Below, piece after piece: positions 1 through 8,377 of a stretch of 13,542 bases of DNA. The notes under the pieces were generated by a model. The model ran no database searches. It saw nothing but the letters and a program-made list of their open reading frames with translations, and was not told the origin of the DNA. The translations under genes were made by a program, and so were the position numbers. The stretch comes from Phoronis ovalis (taxonomy: Eukaryota; Phoronida; Phoronidae), in contig JAOXYB010037618.1 in assembly GCA_028565635.1 (NCBI GenBank), positions 1 to 13,542 on the forward strand, written 5' to 3'. How positions within the stretch are numbered: the stretch's first letter is position 1; each line of letters begins with the position of its first letter.

Positions 1-747
1 GTCAATGACACAATGGACTGTCTGGAAACTATACCGGTCCAGACTAAATTAAAATGAAAGGGGCAAAGTTGGTAATGATATATTTCCAGGCAGTTGGTAG
101 TGCCAGCAGTCCCTGTGGGGGTTCTGACTCAAATCAGTATGTTTGGTTATCAGATGGTATGTTTGTGTACAAACGCGTAAAAAATGTGTTTTTTTTAAAA
201 CAAAGCATGTTAACATATGTGTTACGCAGTTGCGGTTAATTTTTTGGTCAAATATAAAAAAGGGTACCTTATTTGATTATGTGTACACGTTTAAGGTGAT
301 TTCTTGACTGGGGTATTTTGCTTTGTGAATGAATCACATTGTGTCAATGCTCAGAACTGTGTGAATCAATGACAAATCACAAAATCAGATCTACTTTACA
401 ATGGGGTAATTTTTTCCAAAAATATTTGCAGATTTTTTTCTTGTTTTGTGTTTACCATGGAGTACGTACATTTAGGGTTTGGTTTATGAGATCTTGGACC
501 TGTTACCACTTTCAAAAATAATCAAAGTGATAAGAAACATTCAAATGCTGGAAACGTTTTCCAACTGGCAACTATGATGTAGTAAGCTTTGTCAATGAGG
601 AGATGAGATTGTAGTTTGGCAATGTGACATATTAGTAATCGCAAACTGAAAAATGAGCTTGCTCATGTAAATAGAACATTGGCCACACTTTTACTAAGGA
701 ACTATCTGTACACTTTTTGATCTCACATTCTTTCATTTTTAAATCAG
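1..747. other. Upstream intron (presumed) of Creld
   Basis: The first visible exon begins with an acceptor in phase 0, so this stretch should be intron. It holds a diverged repeat copy (112-320) and otherwise AT-rich sequence. A short frame near 339 with three cysteines (LCQCSELCESM) does not fit the CxxCRxLV motif expected of the missing exon. Confidence 0.7.
112..320 (+). repeat. Diverged ~200-bp interspersed repeat, copy 1
   Basis: Matches 8378-8577 in the same orientation. Shared landmarks, in order: GACTCAAATCA, GATG(G/A)T then TTTGT(G/T)TA, ACG(C/T)GTAA, CAA(A/G)G(C/A)ATGTTAACAT, GCAGTT(G/A)(C/G)GGTTAATT, GG(T/C)ACCTT(A/G)TTTGATTAT, and a final GGTGAT then GG(G/A)(G/C)TATTTT-like end. 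I judge identity at about two thirds with small gaps. The family is not recognised, and no terminal repeats or intact frame were found. Confidence 0.75.
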
Positions 748-830
748 GGTTTAAAAAGGACAGCCAGAGCAGGGTTTGGTGGTGGCAATACTCACTGGGA
801 AGAGAACAGTTTGGGAAGTTATGCAAACAG
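748..830 (+). CDS. Creld: Creld exon a (first visible): GFGGGNTHWEE block
   Basis: The acceptor is AAATCAG at 741-747 and the donor is GT at 831. The exon starts in phase 0 and ends two bases into a Ser codon. It encodes GLKRTARAGFGGGNTHWEEN followed by SLGSYANR, the block found near the N-terminus of CRELD proteins just after the CxxC helix. An upstream exon must supply the start, signal peptide and CxxC. No such exon was found in 1-747. Confidence 0.93.
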
Positions 831-3800
831 GTTAGTAGATTAGTGGTAGATATCCATACTTGATCATGAATATGGTATTTGTTACTACAGCATAATTATA
901 TGGCTAAAAATACATGGCAATTCTTTTATAACTTAATATTGATACATGGATCACACTTTGATAAAAATTTATTTAATGTTAATATTTAGTTTAAAAATTC
1001 TAAAACTTTTCTCTTTCAGTGAAACTCGATTTGTTGAAATCACAGGTGAAGATGAAATATGTCGAAATGCTAGTCCAGAAAAAGGGGTATGTTTCAGAAT
1101 ATAATGTCTTTTCTCTGAATTAATTTAGAACTCAATACTGACTAATATCTCTTGTTGCATGTTTACACATTTTTACTACAGATATGGAACTATAAGACTG
1201 TGACATACATGTTAAGTTCAGAGCTAGAGATTGAAATCTTCACTCTAGTGGTAATGACGTTCTAATTGCAAATTAGAAATAATTTTCGTAGTGAATTACA
1301 ATTAAGTTTCTATTTCAGTCAGAAAGGGTTAATGTAGAAAAGGTGGGAATTTGTTTGGTTGTAGCAACATCTATGTAATGTTGTTTTTTGTTACAGTATT
1401 TTTTCTGAATTTTGTTTTTATGTTTTTTCTTGTAGTGGTTTAAAATGTAAATACTATGTGACATAGAAAAAGAATTGTTTACCAAATCAAAAATTAGAAT
1501 ACTTGATGGAAACAAGGCTGCTCCTGTTGATAATTTAGTTAATTTATAAGTCATGTTCTTTACAGTGTCATATGCTGTTTGAAGAACATGAAGAAATATT
1601 AGAAAATTGGTGGTTTAATGTCCGCCCAAAAAATCATGAATCAGATCTTTTTACCTGGTTCTGTATTGAAAATGTTAAAGGTATTTGTACAATAACACCA
1701 AGCAAGTTATTCTTGTAAACATTTTGATGTATTTTTATCTGTGAATGCTACAATTCCATCTGAAGCTAAAACCAATTTGCTATTACCACATGTAAAGTTT
1801 CTTGTATTTAATAAATTTTCAAGTAAAAAAATGCAAAGTTAGTGACTTTCTGATTTCTATAAATAGGAGAATGAAAATTTGTCATTTTTGACAGTTTAAG
1901 TGTATGTTCACTGCATTGTAGTCCATTCACTCCTCTAGTATAAGATTATTTAGTCAAAACTTTGCACTTTGATGTTTTTCAATCGTAAAGCATTCTGTTT
2001 TCCCTTCTAGTGATGTTTGTATAATTGACTAGTTTTGCTTGTATTTGGTGGTAATACTGTCCCAGACCAATCAAAACCGCAGTTTTCGGTTTTGTTAATA
2101 AACAATCGTGTGAATAGTCTATAATTGATTTTACATAATATTGTACAATGATACCCTATTTAACAAATCATTCTCAGTGTGCTGCTATAACAACACATAT
2201 GGTGCTGACTGTGATGCCTGCATAGGTGGCACTGAAAGGCCGTGTAAAGGCAATGGTAGATGTGATGTAAGTATCTAAGAACTACCAGCAATTCTGTCTT
2301 TTGTGACATCCACAACAAACAGCTACATTTGCATGGTTATGATTTCATTTTACATATGGTTAACATAACATTAGACTAACAATTAAGACACATCTGTTTA
2401 CAATAGACAGCTCAAGTTGGGCTATAACTTCGATGAAGAGTTTGATAACTTATTTTGATTTCAAGAAATCTAACTGCATAAAGAAGTAGTTATACATTAT
2501 ATTCCTTTTATTATGATACAGAAATGTTTACTCTTTATTACTAACTGCTTTACTCGTGTTATTTTGTTCTTGCATTGTAGGGAGAAGGAACACGTGAGGG
2601 TAAAGGCAAATGTTTCTGTGAAATAGGTTACAAGGGTGAAATGTGTGATGAATGTACAGATAACTATTATGAAGAATATAAAAATGAAACACACACACAG
2701 TGTACTAGTAAGTTTAAGTGCATTTTCATTTTGTTTACAGTTAGCTTCGCATGTATTATATATCATTATTTGAAAAAATATAGACAATATAGATTTTTCT
2801 ACAATCTATTATTAATTTTTGATTATTTTGCTTATCCATACATTTTAACTTTAGGATCCCAGTTATTCAAGCAATGCGGATAAATATCTCTTTCATCAGC
2901 TAATTTTAGCAGTTCTCACCATTCATATCAACATTTTCTACTGATGTTAATTTCAGTGTGCCATGAATCTTGTAAGGCCACATGTTGGGAAGGAGGACCA
3001 AAAGGTTGTGATGAGTGTAAAGACGGATGGAACCAGTCAGAGGAGGAAGGATGTGTGGGTAAGGGATTCTCTAATAGAACTTATTAGTGGAAGAGTACCC
3101 AAAACAGTTTAAATTCCAATTACAAGGGATACAGTTTTATGAGAGAAAAAAACAATAATTATTCAGTTAATGTAAATTGTGGGAGAGGGTTAAATATTAA
3201 ACTGCTGTCTTAGCTGATGGATGATTTGTGTGATATTATGCTCATGCCGCATATTCTTTGCATATTTGCTTATTTTTTCATTATCTTTTAGATATCAATG
3301 AATGTGAGGCTGAAGACTATCCATGTGACAGTGACAAATTTTGCACAAATACATATGGCTCGTACAGATGCACTGGTGAGTTTTTTGTTTGATTAATAAA
3401 GGTAAGAGATAGTTGGTTTGTTTTTAAACGATATAAAAAAAAATTTCATGATAGTATTTCTTTATATGTGATATATATGATTTTGAAAATAATTGGAAAT
3501 GTGCTTATGTGCTTAATGAATCCAATCATAAACTGAGAAATTATTTTTCCTTCTTAAAAAAGAAAATACAAATATATTACAATAATATTGTATATGTAAC
3601 TTTATTTTGCTTGTAGAATGTGATGTGGCCTGTGAGACCTGTTTAGGAGATGGAGCTGATAAGTGTACTAAATGTGCCGAAGGCTATATTATGATTAACA
3701 ATTCTTGTACAGGTATGAACCCGTCTTATGCCAAGTGTGTCCATTATATATCATTATTTAGGGGATCATTTATTTATAATTAAAAAATAGGTGTTGGATC

Positions 3801-6292
3801 ATGGAGTATGAAAAAAGTGACATCCTAGTTGCCTACATCCTAGTTGCCTATATCACTTTTCTATATAAAACTTCTCTGATCTTGTTTTATAAATTGCACC
3901 ATGACTATAGAACAAGGCTGTCAGAACTATAACAACAACCAGTCTCCTCTACTAGAATGAACCAGACTCTGTGCCCTGTGTCATTCTACTAAAATATATT
4001 TATCTGCCAGTAAACTTCCAAAATAATTTGTGAATAGCTATATCATTCCTGAAGCAATCACATCTTTTCTGCAAATGGTCCCCTAAGTAAAAGGAAATTA
4101 TAAATTCTGTGACCACTTCAGCAGCGCTTGGTGAAATATAAATCTGTTTACCAACAATTGCTATAATTGCTTCAGGAAATTCATCTAAAAGTGCACCCAC
4201 ATATCGAAAGTTAACTAAGTACTGTTAGCGACTGATACAAATGTTGTTGAAGTTTCAATCCTGCTTCTTTTCTATCTTAAAGTTTCACTTCTAAACTTTA
4301 AAATTTAGGTAGGCTCTTGGATTTTATGTTTAGAATTACTAAATGAATCTGATGGATAGATACGAAAATATTGAATTTCAGAAATACATGCAGTTCATTT
4401 ACCTGTATTTATGAATGCCATCATTGATCTTGTTTATACATCTTGTAGACGTGGATGAATGTGCTGAAGATGTATGTAAGGGTGACCATCAGTCATGTGT
4501 TAATTCAGTAGGAAGCTACCAGTGTACGTGTGATGATGGGTTTACAATGGATGAAGAAGATAACGAATGTATACCGGAACCACCTGCAGCAGGTATTAAC
4601 TAATTATATAAAAGTTCTTATTTCTAAAATTTTTACAAACATTGTCTTTTAAGTCAATTTTAGTTAATTCTTGAGTTTGGTTTATTTTATTTTCTTGATC
4701 TTAAACTTTGTCAGAGCAATGAATGGGGCTATATGCTAGTACTGTCACAGACTACTTACAAGATTAATCTGTGAATTTCTTTTTTCTCTTTAATCTTTAG
4801 TATAAAATTGGTCAGGAAAAAAGCTGAAGTACAGAGTATTTGTTAAAAGTGGCATTGACTTTTTTGTGATTTCCAAGTATTTGTACAATTTAATAATATA
4901 AAATAATATAGATTTGCCTTACTCTGCGCTATTACAATATGCTGCCTTGCTTTTTATTAAGCATTGATTCTTAGTTTTTTTGGATTGCATTGATTGAATG
5001 AAGTTGTTATTAATGGTAGAGTACAGCTTCTCTACAGGCCATATCTTATCAGGTCATTTACGCCTTTTTAAAAGCAATTATCAATGTGCTTGTTTGTAGA
5101 AGATGCAAAGACTTCCACAGAAGTAGAAAATAATGTGGAAGACTCTAAAGAAAAACAGGATACATTAGAAAATATAACAGAGGACTCAAAAAGCAAAGGT
5201 GAAAGACATGATAAAATTAGTGGAAAACAAAAATCAAAAAAGAATAAGAAACAATCTTCAAAAAAGAAAATGGCAAATAAAAAGATAGACTTGAGAATAG
5301 AAATGGTGAAGTACTATGCTTCTCTTGTCATATTTGTTGTTGCTGGAAAAGTTACTCAGGGTAACGTTAGGATAATTACAGTACTGTGTTGGATGTATGC
5401 AGGTTTTGTTTACAGGCACTGCTCACAATTTGATAACTTATCGAATTTAAAGATTTAGATATTAGATTTTAAATTGTTAGTTAAATCATGGTAATAAATT
5501 TTATCATATACTTTTCCAGTTTCAAGTCATTATGTTTTGCATATTTCATTATCATATTGTTTTGTTGGGAAATATTCAGTGACAATATCCAAAATTCGTG
5601 ATTTATAATATTAAAAAACAATCATTGTGTAAATCAAGTATTTTTACTGTAAAATGTGCAGCACCCATTTTTTAACAACAATGCTGATCATCTTTTCTGC
5701 ATGTAACCATTATTCTGGACATGTTTTACAAAGTTTAATAAAAATGCATTCACTGAGAAAAATAACTCTTAGATGGTAAGTTCTTTCGAAATTAAATGTT
5801 GTGCTCAAGTGAAACCTATTTGTCTGTGAACAGTATATTGTCAAGATGGTAGTCTCAAAATCTTAGTTTTTTAATATTCCCAGTCTGCAGTTTTCATTTA
5901 TTATTTTTTTTGAAGTACTACACTAGTTTTCATAGTAATCATTAACTAGTAAAACATGAGGGGACCTAGAATAATTTTGTTTTTTATTTTTTAGCTAACA
6001 AAGCTGTAACACTCAGTGCTATCTCAGTAGATTAATCACTGAGGCAATGGAACTTATCGTAGTTTTATTTAAATGATATAATTGCAAAGCCTGAAATGGA
6101 AATATGTCACTTTTTACAGATTACAAGTCGATACAAAGCTGAATGAAGGATAACAACAAAATTTAAAATGTCTTCTCGGTTTAGTGAGTTACGTGTAATA
6201 TCCCTATAAACCTATTATTGAGTGAAAGGCAAGGTCAATATACAGTATTATAATATTCTTTTTCAGATGATATAGAACATGAAGAGTTATGA
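748..6292 (+). CDS. Creld: CRELD-family gene, 5'-truncated by the window; two alternative C-termini
   Basis: Ten exons with GT-AG borders join into one open frame of 421 codons plus stop (membrane form, ending 5458). An alternative last exon gives 310 residues plus stop (ending 6292). Domain order is that of CRELD proteins: GFGGGNTHWEE block, Cys/Trp-rich WE region (NWWF, FTWFC), EGF, furin-like repeat, calcium-type EGF, furin-like repeat, calcium-binding EGF, then a membrane hairpin or a short polar tail. Known family role: CRELD1 and CRELD2 are ER proteins of folding and maturation (CRELD2 is an ER-stress gene; CRELD1/crld-1 aids acetylcholine-receptor maturation). The signal peptide and N-terminal CxxC are not in the window. 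Adding about 45 missing residues puts the soluble form close to human CRELD2 (about 353 residues). The membrane form would exceed CRELD1 (420) because of its charged linker. Family identification is near certain; exact isoforms are inferred. Confidence 0.95.
1020..1086 (+). CDS. Creld: Creld exon b: N-terminal DUF3456-type region
   Basis: The acceptor is CTCTTTCAG (1011-1019) and the donor is GTATGT at 1087. It completes the split Ser codon and reads ETRFVEITGEDEICRNASPE then KG, matching the conserved stretch before the Cys-His of CRELD proteins. It contains one possible N-glycosylation site (NAS). It ends on a codon boundary. Confidence 0.93.
1087..1565 (+). other. Creld intron between exons b and c
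   Basis: AT-rich, 479 bp, with GTATGT donor and TTTACAG acceptor. No repeat or RNA gene recognised. The 79-codon reverse frame inside it is low-complexity (lysine and asparagine runs). Confidence 0.8.
1566..1680 (+). CDS. Creld: Creld exon c: WE-type Trp/Cys region
   Basis: The acceptor is CTTTACAG ending 1565 and the donor is GTATTT at 1681. It reads CHMLFEEHEEILENWWFNV and continues to DLFTWFCIENVK. The CH...E..EILE.WWF....DLF.W.C pattern is the signature of the CRELD WE region. It ends in phase 1, where the phase-1 modular part of the gene begins. Confidence 0.96.
1681..2177 (+). other. Creld intron between exons c and d
   Basis: 497 bp. The one ordered structure is a perfect hairpin, CAAAACCG then CGGTTTTG with a 7-base loop, at 2072-2094. 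The rest is AT-rich. Confidence 0.8.
2072..2094. repeat. Intronic perfect hairpin (8-bp stem)
   Basis: CAAAACCG (2072-2079) and CGGTTTTG (2087-2094) are exact reverse complements around CAGTTTT. It follows GACCAAT. It may be the remnant tip of a small inverted-repeat element. Confidence 0.5.
2178..2266 (+). CDS. Creld: Creld exon d: first half of EGF-like domain 1
   Basis: The acceptor is TTCTCAG ending 2177 and the donor is GTAAGT at 2267. It reads VCCYNNTYGADCDACIGGTE then RPCKGNGRCD. The CC...TYG..C..C.GG.ERPC.G.G.C pattern leads into the CRELD EGF-like domain. There is an NNT glycosylation sequon. It ends in phase 0 inside the EGF domain. Confidence 0.96.
2267..2580 (+). other. Creld intron between exons d and e
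   Basis: 314 bp, GTAAGT donor and TGCATTGTAG acceptor. Nothing else is recognisable. Confidence 0.8.
2581..2707 (+). CDS. Creld: Creld exon e: second half of EGF-like domain 1
   Basis: The acceptor is TTGCATTGTAG ending 2580 and the donor is GTAAGT at 2708. It reads GEGTREGKGKCFCEIGYKGE followed by MCDECTDNYYEEYKNET and ends at QCT. CxC..GYKGxxC closes EGF-1. The NET sequon sits where human CRELD1 has NAS. The window's ACACACACACAG run falls inside this exon and is coding. Confidence 0.96.
2957..3058 (+). CDS. Creld: Creld exon f: furin-like cysteine-rich repeat 1
   Basis: The acceptor is AATTTCAG ending 2956 and the donor is GTAAGG at 3059; both borders are phase 1. It reads CHESCKATCWEGGPKGCDEC followed by KDGWNQSEEEGCV, the C...C..C....GC..C..GW furin-like pattern. 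The phase 1-1 borders are typical of a shufflable extracellular module. Confidence 0.95.
3292..3375 (+). CDS. Creld: Creld exon g: short calcium-type EGF module
   Basis: The acceptor is TATCTTTTAG ending 3291 and the donor is GTGAGT at 3376; both borders are phase 1. It reads DINECEAEDYPCDSDKFCTN then TYGSYRCT. D-I-N-E-C and C-x-N-xxx-S-Y-x-C are the calcium-binding EGF hallmarks. As in CRELD1, the module is cut short and runs into the second furin-like repeat, so the usual last disulfide loop is missing. Confidence 0.95.
3617..3712 (+). CDS. Creld: Creld exon h: furin-like cysteine-rich repeat 2
   Basis: The acceptor is TTGCTTGTAG ending 3616 and the donor is GTATGA at 3713; both borders are phase 1. 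It reads ECDVACETCLGDGADKCTKC then AEGYIMINNSCT. C...C..CLG.....C.KC..GY is the second CRELD furin-like repeat. It contains one NNS sequon. Confidence 0.95.
3820..3849. repeat. Perfect tandem duplication, 2 x 15 bp
   Basis: ACATCCTAGTTGCCT occurs twice head to tail. The pair is bracketed by AAAAAGTGA and TCACTTTT, which are nearly inverted, so the duplication sits at the tip of a possible stem. Confidence 0.85.
4046..4178. repeat. 13-bp inverted repeat pair flanking 107 bp
   Basis: TTCCTGAAGCAAT (4046-4058) and ATTGCTTCAGGAA (4166-4178) are exact reverse complements. No direct duplication is visible at the outer edges. Confidence 0.5.
4449..4592 (+). CDS. Creld: Creld exon i: full calcium-binding EGF; last exon shared by both isoforms
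   Basis: The acceptor is CATCTTGTAG ending 4448 and the donor is GTATTA at 4593; both borders are phase 1. It reads DVDECAEDVCKGDHQSCVNS, continues VGSYQCTCDDGFTMDEEDNE and ends CIPEPPAA. It has DVDEC, six cysteines, and the Asp/Asn beta-hydroxylation consensus CxNxxxxYxCxC. Reading on past the donor gives only Gly-Ile-Asn and a stop, so intron retention would give a third, very short soluble end. Confidence 0.96.
4593..5099 (+). other. Creld intron between exons i and j
   Basis: 507 bp, GTATTA donor and TTTGTAG acceptor. If the HEEL exon is used, the intron extends to 6266 and skips exon j. AT-rich with no recognised element. Confidence 0.8.
5100..5458 (+). CDS. Creld: Creld exon j: charged linker and two-pass membrane C-terminus (CRELD1-type)
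   Basis: The acceptor is CTTGTTTGTAG ending 5099, the phase is 1, and the stop is TAG at 5456-5458. The exon adds 119 residues. Residues 1-38 are acidic and polar with an NIT sequon. Residues 39-62 are extremely Lys-rich (KQKSKKNKKQSSKKK). Two short hydrophobic segments follow, at about 72-85 (YYASLVIFVVAGKV) and 92-105 (IITVLCWMYAGFVY), joined by TQGNVR. A paired membrane hairpin separated by a few polar residues is the CRELD1 C-terminus. The long lysine tract has no counterpart I recognise in the vertebrate protein. Confidence 0.9.
5493..5498 (+). terminator. Poly(A) signal AATAAA, membrane-form 3'UTR
   Basis: AATAAA lies 35 bases after the membrane-form stop codon. It is the nearest signal and could end a very short 3'UTR. 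The next one is at 5737. Confidence 0.5.
5737..5742 (+). terminator. Poly(A) signal AATAAA, second candidate for the membrane form
   Basis: AATAAA in the context AAGTTTAATAAAAATGC. Use of this site or the one at 5493 ends the transcript before the alternative exon at 6267, so it would force the membrane isoform. Confidence 0.5.
6267..6292 (+). CDS. Creld: Creld alternative last exon: soluble form ending in an HEEL ER-retrieval-like tail
   Basis: The acceptor is TATTCTTTTTCAG, ending 6266. Joined to the phase-1 donor at 4592, the exon reads D-D-I-E-H-E-E-L and TGA (6290-6292). HEEL is close to KDEL/HDEL/REDL, the C-terminal tetrapeptides that KDEL receptors retrieve to the ER. CRELD2 is known to end in a REDL-like tail. 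The resulting protein has no membrane segment, and its size fits CRELD2. Support is the acceptor, the phase and the retrieval tail. There is no transcript evidence. A terminal exon of this size would normally be missed by gene predictors. Confidence 0.72.
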
Positions 6293-8377
6293 CACTGGTG
6301 TTTAATATTTTTGAGGCCAGTCATCTCATTTTATTGTAATCATTGTTCCATCTCATCAAGAAGCTTGTATGACAGAAGAAGCTGGTAATGGATCAGAAAA
6401 CCAAGAAAAGACAAGTAGACATGCCACATGGTGTATGTTGAAAATAACCAAGAACCAAATTGTAACTAGTATTAGTTGACTATTTTTTTGGCTTTTTTGA
6501 AAATTAATATTCATGTCCAAGTTTCTTTCATCAAAATATAGACATTACTCTATCATGTCAATCATTACTCCTTGTAGCTTCTTTATTGGTGTTAAGGTTT
6601 ATTTTTGTTCAATATAGGTATCATTTAAGGACAAGCTATTTGTTACTGTTGTTTTACTTTCACTGACATCGCCTAGCACTTTTCACATTGAAGCATTACA
6701 TCATTCATCAAATGCCACTTGGCTCCCTATTTCAGTCTCATCCTAAATGGTAATATTGCAGAGGTTCGTGATGTTCTTATTACTCGGTATATGTGTACAA
6801 ATCTAAATGGAACTGTACACTATTGTTTGAGGGTATAACATGACAGCATGTGACAACATAAATCATAATTAACATACATGATTTCTTGGCAAGCACATCA
6901 ACTGCCCCAGATCAACGGTGTGAATTGGGTTATTAATAGCTGCTTTTTGCAGAGTCTGAATAAGTTATCCATTTCATGGTAAGCAGTGTTAAATAAACAT
7001 CAAAAAGATATAGTAAAGGTTGGGAAGCGCTGGCCCATTGGATGGCACATATATACAGTCACTGTGAATGGTACCCCCTGGGCTGTAATGACTGTAAAAT
7101 GATTAAGAATTATATATTTCAAGACTCACAAGGCCCTATAAGACAACTTAAAATTGAGCTACAGTATTAACTTTTAAATTTACTATCTAATTTCTTAACC
7201 AAGATAATATCTTGATATGACTCCCTCTGTTTTGTGTTAACTTTTCAACCTCTAAATGCAATGTACGTATAGTCAAGGTAAAGCGTTTTCTAATATCAAC
7301 TATTTCATGTTTGTATGTAATTTATATATTTTATTCACCATTTACAACTGAAATTGTCCTATTTTTACATTTTAAAATCTTGGACATTCACCGTTCATGT
7401 TGAATATTTAATTCCCGATTCACCAGCTAATTTCAGCTACTTTCACCATTCACATTTACCCTCTTGAGTATGTTAATTAACTCCAACCTGTCTCAATTCC
7501 CCGTTATTTTGTGATCAGCTTTATATGATTTTAAGTAAATTTTGCAATAAAAAGGCACATTTCTAAAGTATACTTTTTTGGTTGTATAGATTTTTAGAAT
7601 TCTTATATGAAATCCAGATGCATTTTTTCTAATCTTTATTTTTTTAGCAACACAAGTGAAGTCATGAATGCTTTTTACTCAGCGCCTCTAGTGGCAAAAA
7701 TACGTTTATTGAATATTTCAATATTAAAACTTTAAATTTTATTCAATCTTTGTAATAAGTATGAATTGACATTCTGCAACTTTATGTGACTTTTTTAATC
7801 AACCATGGCATGGAAACAGAAATTGGCAACATGGTATAACGAGAAGAAATGATAATTAATCTTCTATCTATCCTAGGGGGGAGATTTTAATAGTTTACTG
7901 CTCCCATCCTCCGAATGTAGTCATCGTCCATACATATACACTCCTCACCAACTGGCATTGTGAAGATGGGAACGTATTGTGAGAATATTCGCTTGGCATT
8001 GCGAAGATGCATGTAGCTCCCAAGTTTAAAAAAAGAAAGTGGCACTCGTAGGGTAGCAATCTGTCAAACCATCTGATCTAAATAATGCATTCGATTTTTA
8101 CACATTGTAATTTTTTCAGCAAATCAGTCCAGCTTGTCCACTAGGTGGTACACACTATCATAATTGTTTCCTTCTTGGTGAATCATGAACAGCCATCCAT
8201 AACTGTGCAAGAACCAGGAATTAAAATTTGTTCCTCAAACTGCAACATTATAAAGTACATGCCGTTTGATTACAGAGTGTCCAATACAGATTCCTATAGG
8301 ATGATGATACCATGCTTGTCATATACAGCAAAGGATTGGAATATTTGTGTGCCACAAAGCATATTCCAATATGTCGC
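6293..8377 (+). other. 3'UTR of the soluble form, then intergenic DNA
   Basis: AT-rich. AATAAA occurs at 6992 and 7546. A small pair of 16-bp direct repeats, TGGCATTG(T/C)GAAGATG, lies at 7953-7968 and 7994-8009. No coding evidence on either strand. Confidence 0.6.
6992..6997 (+). terminator. Poly(A) signal AATAAA, candidate for the soluble form
   Basis: First AATAAA downstream of the HEEL stop at 6292, giving a 3'UTR of about 0.7 kb. Another AATAAA is at 7546-7551. I found neither AATAAA nor ATTAAA in the stretch directly after the stop. Confidence 0.4.

Larger units (their letters stand above)
3713..4448 (+). other. Creld intron between exons h and i, with small repeats
   Basis: The largest internal intron (736 bp). 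It contains a 15-bp tandem duplication (3820-3849), a 13-bp inverted repeat pair (4046-4058 and 4166-4178) and a 66-codon reverse-strand frame across that region. The intron may carry a decayed insertion. Confidence 0.7.
5459..6266 (+). other. 3'UTR of the membrane form, then intron-like sequence before the HEEL exon
   Basis: Contains two AATAAA signals and a further possible acceptor (TATTTTTTAG, ending at about 5994). The latter would give a 13-residue end without a retrieval motif. No domain-bearing frame. Confidence 0.6.

Noticed and set aside
339-521. Short frame with LCQCSELCESM as the missing CxxC exon of CRELD
   Set aside because: Spacing is CxCxxxxC rather than CxxCRxLV, there is no suitable acceptor before it, and no donor gives the phase-0 end that the next exon needs.
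2497-2883. Overlapping forward and reverse frames in and after exon e
   Set aside because: The forward frame is exon e read through into its intron; the reverse frame is its AT-rich shadow.
4000-4200. 66-codon reverse-strand frame in the CRELD intron as a gene
   Set aside because: It starts with GTG, has no recognised domain and no splice or promoter context. Kept only as a hint of a decayed insertion.
5994-6034. Alternative acceptor TATTTTTTAG giving A-N-K-A-V-T-L-S-A-I-S-V-D then stop
   Set aside because: It is frame-compatible with exon i but has no retrieval or membrane signal; an acceptor-like string is expected by chance in T-rich DNA.
6385-6479. Charged open stretch after TATGACAG (EEAGNGSENQEKTS...) as another alternative exon
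   Set aside because: Weak acceptor without a pyrimidine tract and no domain; more simply part of the 3'UTR.
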